Source of the DNA: DAONDZ01 sp964517555
GTDB taxonomy: Bacteria > Patescibacteriota > Patescibacteriia > Patescibacteriales > UBA12465
Assembly: GCA_964517555.1 (NCBI GenBank)
Contig: CAZFEF010000027.1
Location: 1 to 8,191 of the forward strand
Reading direction: 5' to 3'
Length of the DNA: 8,191 nt
Positions 4,829 to 8,191 of the stretch are shown piece after piece. The notes beneath the pieces were generated by a model, which was not told the DNA's origin, did no database searches, and saw only the letters and a program-made list of their open reading frames with translations. The number at the start of each line of letters is the position of its first letter. Position 1 is the first letter of the stretch. The translations under genes and the position numbers were made by a program.

Positions 4829-5437
4829 ATGACCTATCCGTCAGCCCTCAAGGCCTTAATTGAATATTTCAGCCAATTACCCGGCGTCGGACCTAAAACT
4901 GCCGAGCGTTATGCTTTTCATTTGCTAAAAAAAGATTCAAGTTGGCTGAAAGATTTCGGCGATAAATTAACCGGATTAAAAAACGGCCTAAGCATTTGCC
5001 TGGAATGTGGCTCTATCAGCGAGAAGACCCCTTGCGCCATTTGCTCTGACCCTCATCGCCAGAATGAGTTATTATGCATCGTAGCTAATTTTCAGGATCT
5101 TTTAAGTGTAGAAAATACCAAACAATATAATGGACGCTATTTTATTCTAGGTGGCTTAATTGACACCATAGACAATATCAAGCCCGAAGATTTGCGCACC
5201 AAACAATTGGCGGATAAGGTCAATGAATTATTGCGTCGCGGTCAGAAACTAGAAATTATTCTAGCCCTTTCTCCTACACTGGAAGGCGAAACAACAGCTT
5301 TGTACTTAGCTAAGATATTAAAACACCCGCAAGTTACCGTTTCCAAGTTAGCCCGAGGACTACCCTCGGGAGCTAACTTGGAATATGCTGATGAGCTGAC
5401 TTTAGGCAACGCTTTAAAATTCAGGAATACTCTATAA
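4829..5437 (+). CDS. recR: Recombination mediator RecR
   Basis: RecR, with RecO and RecF, loads RecA onto SSB-coated single-stranded DNA at gaps. The 202-residue product has the normal length and order. A helix-hairpin-helix region (about 5-35) contains LPGVGPKTAERYAFHLL. A four-cysteine zinc finger has C57, C60, C69 and C72. The Toprim domain (about 80-170) includes GRYFILGG and ILALSPTLEGETTALYLAKIL, and the C-terminal Walker-B-like segment is ARGLPSGANLEYADELTLGNAL (175-196). One position is odd: the Toprim glutamate of the usual 'VVES' is alanine here (IVAN, A86). The start is fixed by the conserved N-terminus. No recR promoter was identified with confidence. The gene ends at a terminator shared with convergent rplU. 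Confidence 0.95.
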   Translation: MTYPSALKALIEYFSQLPGVGPKTAERYAFHLLKKDSSWLKDFGDKLTGLKNGLSICLECGSISEKTPCAICSDPHRQNELLCIVANFQDLLSVENTKQYNGRYFILGGLIDTIDNIKPEDLRTKQLADKVNELLRRGQKLEIILALSPTLEGETTALYLAKILKHPQVTVSKLARGLPSGANLEYADELTLGNALKFRNTL

Positions 5438-5438
5438 C

Positions 5439-5466
5439 AAAACACCCGCTAGTAGCGGGTGTTTTT
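5439..5466. terminator. Bidirectional terminator between recR (+) and rplU (-)
   Basis: A 12-bp stem pairs 5439-5450 with 5454-5465 around an AGT loop, with core ACACCCGCT / AGCGGGTGT. A T run follows on the plus strand (5462-5466). On the minus strand the complement of the A run (5439-5442) gives TTTTG. It begins two bases after the recR stop and 12 bases from the rplU stop. Confidence 0.93.
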
Positions 5467-5477
5467 AGAGATAAAAA

Positions 5478-5792
5478 TTAAGCAATAGCGGTTATTTTCA
5501 AGGTGGTATAAGGCTGACGATGTCCCAGAGTTCTCTTATATCTAATCTTGTTCTTGTATTTAACCACGGTTACTTTCTTGGCTTTTCCTTGGGCGGTAAC
5601 TTCGGCCTTAACCTTTTCGCCTAGCGACGGCTGACCTAAATTTAAATCTTTACCGCTATCATCAGCGATTAACAAGGTTTCCAAAGTAACGGTATCACCG
5701 ATATTTTTTTCCAATTTTTCTACTTTAAGGGTCTGTCCCTCAAGCACCGGATATTGCTTGCCACCGGTTTTGATTACTGCAATTTTAGCCAT
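5478..5792 (-). CDS. rplU: 50S ribosomal protein L21
   Basis: L21 is a 23S rRNA-binding protein of the large subunit. The 104-residue product shows the family N-terminus AVIKTGGKQY (5-14), a central GD...LL segment (32-41), a basic KKVTVVKYKNKIRYKRTLG stretch and the C-terminal signature GHRQPYT (90-96). Full length, with nothing missing. The ATG at 5792-5790 has no Shine-Dalgarno sequence; a GGAGGAG more than 20 bases upstream is too far and sits next to the predicted transcription start. In most bacteria rpmA (L27) follows rplU; here a terminator follows within 12 bases, so rplU is transcribed alone. Confidence 0.96.
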   Translation of the reverse strand: MAKIAVIKTGGKQYPVLEGQTLKVEKLEKNIGDTVTLETLLIADDSGKDLNLGQPSLGEKVKAEVTAQGKAKKVTVVKYKNKIRYKRTLGHRQPYTTLKITAIA

Positions 5793-5825
5793 ATAATGGG
5801 GGTTAGAAATAAAAAATACTCCTCC

Positions 5826-5853
5826 ATCATATCACAGATTTGAAAAATGTCAA
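5826..5853 (-). promoter_or_regulatory. Strong promoter of rplU
   Basis: On the minus strand TTGACA (5853-5848, perfect), a 16-base spacer and TATGAT (5831-5826, 5 of 6). TGA directly before the -10 makes an extended -10. The predicted leader is about 27 bases, pyrimidine-rich with a CCCCC run near the start codon. This is the best promoter in the window by consensus. Confidence 0.78.
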
Positions 5854-5868
5854 CAAATAGTATAAACT
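5840..5868 (+). promoter_or_regulatory. Possible promoter of the murA-like operon
   Basis: TTGAAA (5840-5845), a 17-base spacer and TAAACT (5863-5868); an alternative -10 is TATAAA (5861-5866) with a 15-base spacer. It overlaps the divergent rplU promoter, so the two may compete for RNA polymerase. Confidence 0.4.
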
Positions 5869-5906
5869 GATAATAATCTCATAAATAGCCTAAAAATACT
5901 AAAAAT

Positions 5907-7205
5907 ATGGCCAATTTGTTAATTACTGGGCAAAAGAAGCTTAGTGGCAAAATCAAAACTAACAGCGCCAAAAATTCGGCGGTAGCTATTTTATGCGCTT
6001 GCGCCATGATTAAGGGCAAAACTATTTTAAAATCGGTGCCTAAAATAGAAGAAGTTTACAGAATCATAGAAGTTCTAACTTCTCTAGGAATGAAGATCTC
6101 CTGGACTAACGATCATGATTTAACCGTTATTAATTCCGGCAAATTATCATTAAAGACTCTCAACCAAGAATCTTTTATTAAAACTCGTTCTGCCCTGCTC
6201 TTAATGGGTTCTTTGGCTGGCCAAATGAAAGAATTCTCTTTGCCTAGGGCCGGTGGTTGTAAGCTGGGAAAAAGAACCGTTAATCCCTTCATCATCGCCT
6301 TGGATTATTTAGGAGTCAAGGTTAAAGAAACCACTACCGCCTATCAAATCAATTCTCATAGCCGCCGCGGGACAGAATTCACTATGTATGAAAGCGGCGA
6401 CACAGCTACTGAGTGCGCTATCATGGTCGCGGCCCTAGCTAAAGGAACAACGATTATCAACTTAGCCTCTTCCAACTACATGGTTCAGGATCTAATCTAT
6501 TTTCTAAAAAAAGCCGGGGCTAAAATTGAGTGGATTGGATCGAATAAATTAAAAATAAGTGGAGTGGCTAAGCTCAAACCGATTAGCTATCCGATCATGC
6601 CAGACCCGATAGAATCTATGGCCTTCATTTCCATCGCCATCACCACCCACTCCAAATTGACGGTCACCAATTGTCCAATCGATTTCCTTCGTTTGGAGCT
6701 AGAAAAACTAATTGTCATGGGACAAAAATTTAAAATTGGAAAAAGTTATAAATCAGCTAACGGGCAATTTGATCTAGTCGACATTGAAATCACCCCTAGT
6801 CACTTAAAAGCTCTACCCGACAAACTCCACCCCTTACCCTATCCAGGCTTAAACATCGACAATCTGCCACTATTTATTCCGATCCTGACTCAAGCCGAGG
6901 GTGATACCTTGGTCCACGACTGGGTTTATGAAAATCGCGCTATTTATTATATCGAAATCGCCCGCCTCGGAGCCAATATCATGCTTCACGATCCTCATCG
7001 AGTGACCGTTTCTGGGCCGACCGAATTGAAGGCTAACGAAATTATCTGTCCCCCGGCTTTGCGCCCGGCGATCAACCTTTTGATTGCCATGCTAGCCGCT
7101 AAAGGAAAATCGATCTTGAGAAACTCCTATTCCATTGACCGAGGCTACGAAAATATCTATGAACGTCTAAAGAGTATCGGAGCCGACATCAAAATCATCG
7201 ACTAA
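5907..7205 (+). CDS. murA: UDP-N-acetylglucosamine 1-carboxyvinyltransferase (MurA), divergent
   Basis: MurA transfers enolpyruvate from PEP to UDP-GlcNAc, the first committed step of peptidoglycan synthesis in the cytoplasm. The 432 residues cover the whole EPSP-synthase-like two-lobe fold. By eye against the E. coli enzyme, key residues are kept: K22 and N23 in SAKNS, R94, C118 in GGCKLGKR with R123 (the C115/R120 pair), D318 in NIDN (D305), ENR (342-344) and R386 in ALRPA (R397). IDRGYE (410-415) near the C-terminus is intact. C118 predicts fosfomycin sensitivity. Several UDP-GlcNAc-side motifs differ: the KVSVGAT loop is YESGDTAT (161-168), REPEIVD is NYMVQD, and PDRIE is PDPIE (232-236). 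It could be a second, specialised MurA paralogue. The PEGA gene follows after 3 bases. No Shine-Dalgarno sequence. Confidence 0.88.
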   Translation: MANLLITGQKKLSGKIKTNSAKNSAVAILCACAMIKGKTILKSVPKIEEVYRIIEVLTSLGMKISWTNDHDLTVINSGKLSLKTLNQESFIKTRSALLLMGSLAGQMKEFSLPRAGGCKLGKRTVNPFIIALDYLGVKVKETTTAYQINSHSRRGTEFTMYESGDTATECAIMVAALAKGTTIINLASSNYMVQDLIYFLKKAGAKIEWIGSNKLKISGVAKLKPISYPIMPDPIESMAFISIAITTHSKLTVTNCPIDFLRLELEKLIVMGQKFKIGKSYKSANGQFDLVDIEITPSHLKALPDKLHPLPYPGLNIDNLPLFIPILTQAEGDTLVHDWVYENRAIYYIEIARLGANIMLHDPHRVTVSGPTELKANEIICPPALRPAINLLIAMLAAKGKSILRNSYSIDRGYENIYERLKSIGADIKIID

Positions 7206-7208
7206 TTT

Positions 7209-8126
7209 ATGTTAAACCACCGTCGCCGGCGTCTATTATTTTGGTCTTTAGTGGTTATTTTTATTTTAGCCACTATCACCATCTCATTATACGCCACCGG
7301 CTATCGCTTCAACCTCAATTGGCCTATTAAATTTAATAAACTCCTGCAAAAAACTGGAGCCTTGTTTCTCGATTCCGAGCCAGCCGGAGCTCAGGTGGCT
7401 CTAATTGGCCATGGAGACAAGGAAATAAAAAATGGTAATAGTATTTTTGGCAAAAAAAATTATCAGACACCAATAAAGATAAAAAATCTCCTACCAGGAG
7501 AATACTTCCTGGAAATTACCAAGGAAGGCTATTGGCCCTATAAAAAGACGGTCAACATTTTTCCGGGATCAGCCGCCTATGTCGAAGACATCAATCTCTT
7601 CCGCCAAGATGATCCGTTAAAAATCAGAGAAGCCAAACTGCAAAAAATCAAATTCACCGCTGACGGTCAGAATCTAATTTTAGAAAATGACCAAAAAATT
7701 ATCAACCTCAAAACCGAAAAAGAAGTCAACATAACCTTAGGCTCAGAACCAGATAAAGACCTTTTAAATGGAGCTAACATCATTATCCCCAAAGACATCA
7801 AGTACTTCACAATTATCAACAGCGAGCAGATCCTTTATGCCAATGATCTAGAAATCTATCTTTTCAACATTAAAAGCGGCCAAAAATCAATTATTACCAG
7901 AAGCAGTCAAGTGTTAAATAGCCTAATATTCCACCCCAAAGGTTTCGCTATTTATTCCACCTCCGAAAGCATTTATTTAATCGACCTCAAAGATCGCAGC
8001 CATATCACTCAATTGGTTAAAATGAAGCGGCTAGAAACTCCAATACTTAGCCCTAAGGGCGACACTCTCTATTTCACTGCCCTAAACGGCGATGGTGAGG
8101 GGTTGTATAAACTGGCAATAAAATAA
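7209..8126 (+). CDS. Membrane-anchored PEGA-domain protein with beta-propeller-like C-terminus
   Basis: The 305-residue product has a positively charged N-terminus (NHRRRR), one transmembrane helix (about 9-29) and a long segment predicted outside the membrane, like a signal anchor. A PEGA-like domain (about 50-131) runs from GALFLDSEPAGAQVALIG through YQTPIKIKNLLPGEYFLEI to KEGYWPYKKTVNI. PEGA domains are surface beta-sandwich modules named for that motif. The rest (about 135-305) has repeated strand units (LIFHPKGFAIYSTSESIYLIDL; ILSPKGDTLYFTALNGDGEGLYKL) like WD40/TolB-type propeller blades, though too few for a closed propeller are clear. It starts 3 bases after murA and is probably co-transcribed, pointing to a cell-envelope role. 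Partner and exact function unknown. No terminator was found behind it before the window edge. Confidence 0.8.
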   Translation: MLNHRRRRLLFWSLVVIFILATITISLYATGYRFNLNWPIKFNKLLQKTGALFLDSEPAGAQVALIGHGDKEIKNGNSIFGKKNYQTPIKIKNLLPGEYFLEITKEGYWPYKKTVNIFPGSAAYVEDINLFRQDDPLKIREAKLQKIKFTADGQNLILENDQKIINLKTEKEVNITLGSEPDKDLLNGANIIIPKDIKYFTIINSEQILYANDLEIYLFNIKSGQKSIITRSSQVLNSLIFHPKGFAIYSTSESIYLIDLKDRSHITQLVKMKRLETPILSPKGDTLYFTALNGDGEGLYKLAIK

Positions 8127-8145
8127 ATACCATCTAAATGAACCT

Positions 8146-8183
8146 CCACGCCCTTACGGACGTGGTATCCAGGGCTTACGCCC
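8146..8183. repeat. Two adjacent hairpins with TTAC loops, possible IS200/IS605-type element end
   Basis: The first palindrome pairs CCACG (8146-8150) with CGTGG (8161-8165), then past one mismatch CC with GG, around loop TTAC (8154-8157). The second pairs GGGC (8172-8175) with GCCC (8180-8183) around the same loop TTAC (8176-8179), followed by seven A residues. Imperfect subterminal hairpins of this kind mark the ends of IS200/IS605 elements, where single-stranded DNA transposases bind. No transposase gene is inside the window. The A run on the plus strand and the absence of a T run argue against a terminator for the PEGA gene. Confidence 0.4.
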
Positions 8184-8191
8184 AAAAAAAC

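Noticed and set aside
5818..5830. Possible upstream short frame or Shine-Dalgarno (GGAGGAG after ATGATG) before rplU on the minus strand
   Set aside because: ATGATG overlaps the TATGAT -10 element, so it would not be transcribed, and GGAGGAG is more than 20 bases from the rplU start.
8172..8191. GGGC-TTAC-GCCC hairpin as terminator of the PEGA gene
   Set aside because: It is followed by an A run, not a T run, on the plus strand, and the stem is only four base pairs.
1..8191. CRISPR array, toxin-antitoxin pair, restriction or other defence module
   Set aside because: No regularly spaced direct repeats, no paired small overlapping genes, and no nuclease or methylase motifs were seen.

Overview
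The window is a gene-dense piece of a bacterial genome of moderate to low GC that reads with the standard bacterial code: tryptophan is TGG, stops are TAA except for one TGA, and no gene has an internal TGA. Compact genes, the absence of Shine-Dalgarno sequences, a MurA-like enzyme followed by a membrane-anchored PEGA protein, and small orphan genes between housekeeping genes suggest a Candidate Phyla Radiation (Patescibacteria/Parcubacteria-like) bacterium. That placement is an inference from style and gene order; no marker was searched.

Left part (1-2160), accessory. It starts with the 3' end of an unrecognised gene (3-257). A short intergenic tract follows that folds by eye into a possible three-way-junction RNA and ends in a strong terminator. 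Next come two stand-alone orphan genes, each with its own promoter and terminator: a two-helix membrane protein (502-1287) and a soluble protein (1406-1945). Their promoters and leaders are visibly related to each other. A tRNA-Thr(TGT) gene with its own promoter follows.

Middle (2126-5466), DNA replication and repair. A hypothetical gene on the minus strand (2126-2539) diverges from dnaB (replicative helicase). dnaB is followed after 8 bases by ybaB/ebfC (nucleoid-associated protein). recR (recombination mediator) normally follows ybaB directly, but here a minus-strand orphan gene with its own promoter and terminator sits between them.

Right part (5439-8191). recR and rplU (ribosomal protein L21) converge on one shared bidirectional terminator. 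rplU diverges from a murA-like gene, which forms a tight operon with a PEGA-domain membrane protein. The last 46 bases hold two adjacent hairpins with identical TTAC loops that resemble the subterminal palindromes of IS200/IS605-type elements; the window ends there.

No CRISPR array, transposase, toxin-antitoxin pair or recognisable defence system is present. The most unusual items are the candidate structured RNA at 266-353, the shared promoter/leader module of the two orphan genes, the orphan gene splitting ybaB from recR, an anti-Shine-Dalgarno sequence exactly where recR should have a ribosome binding site, and substitutions at normally conserved positions in MurA and RecR.
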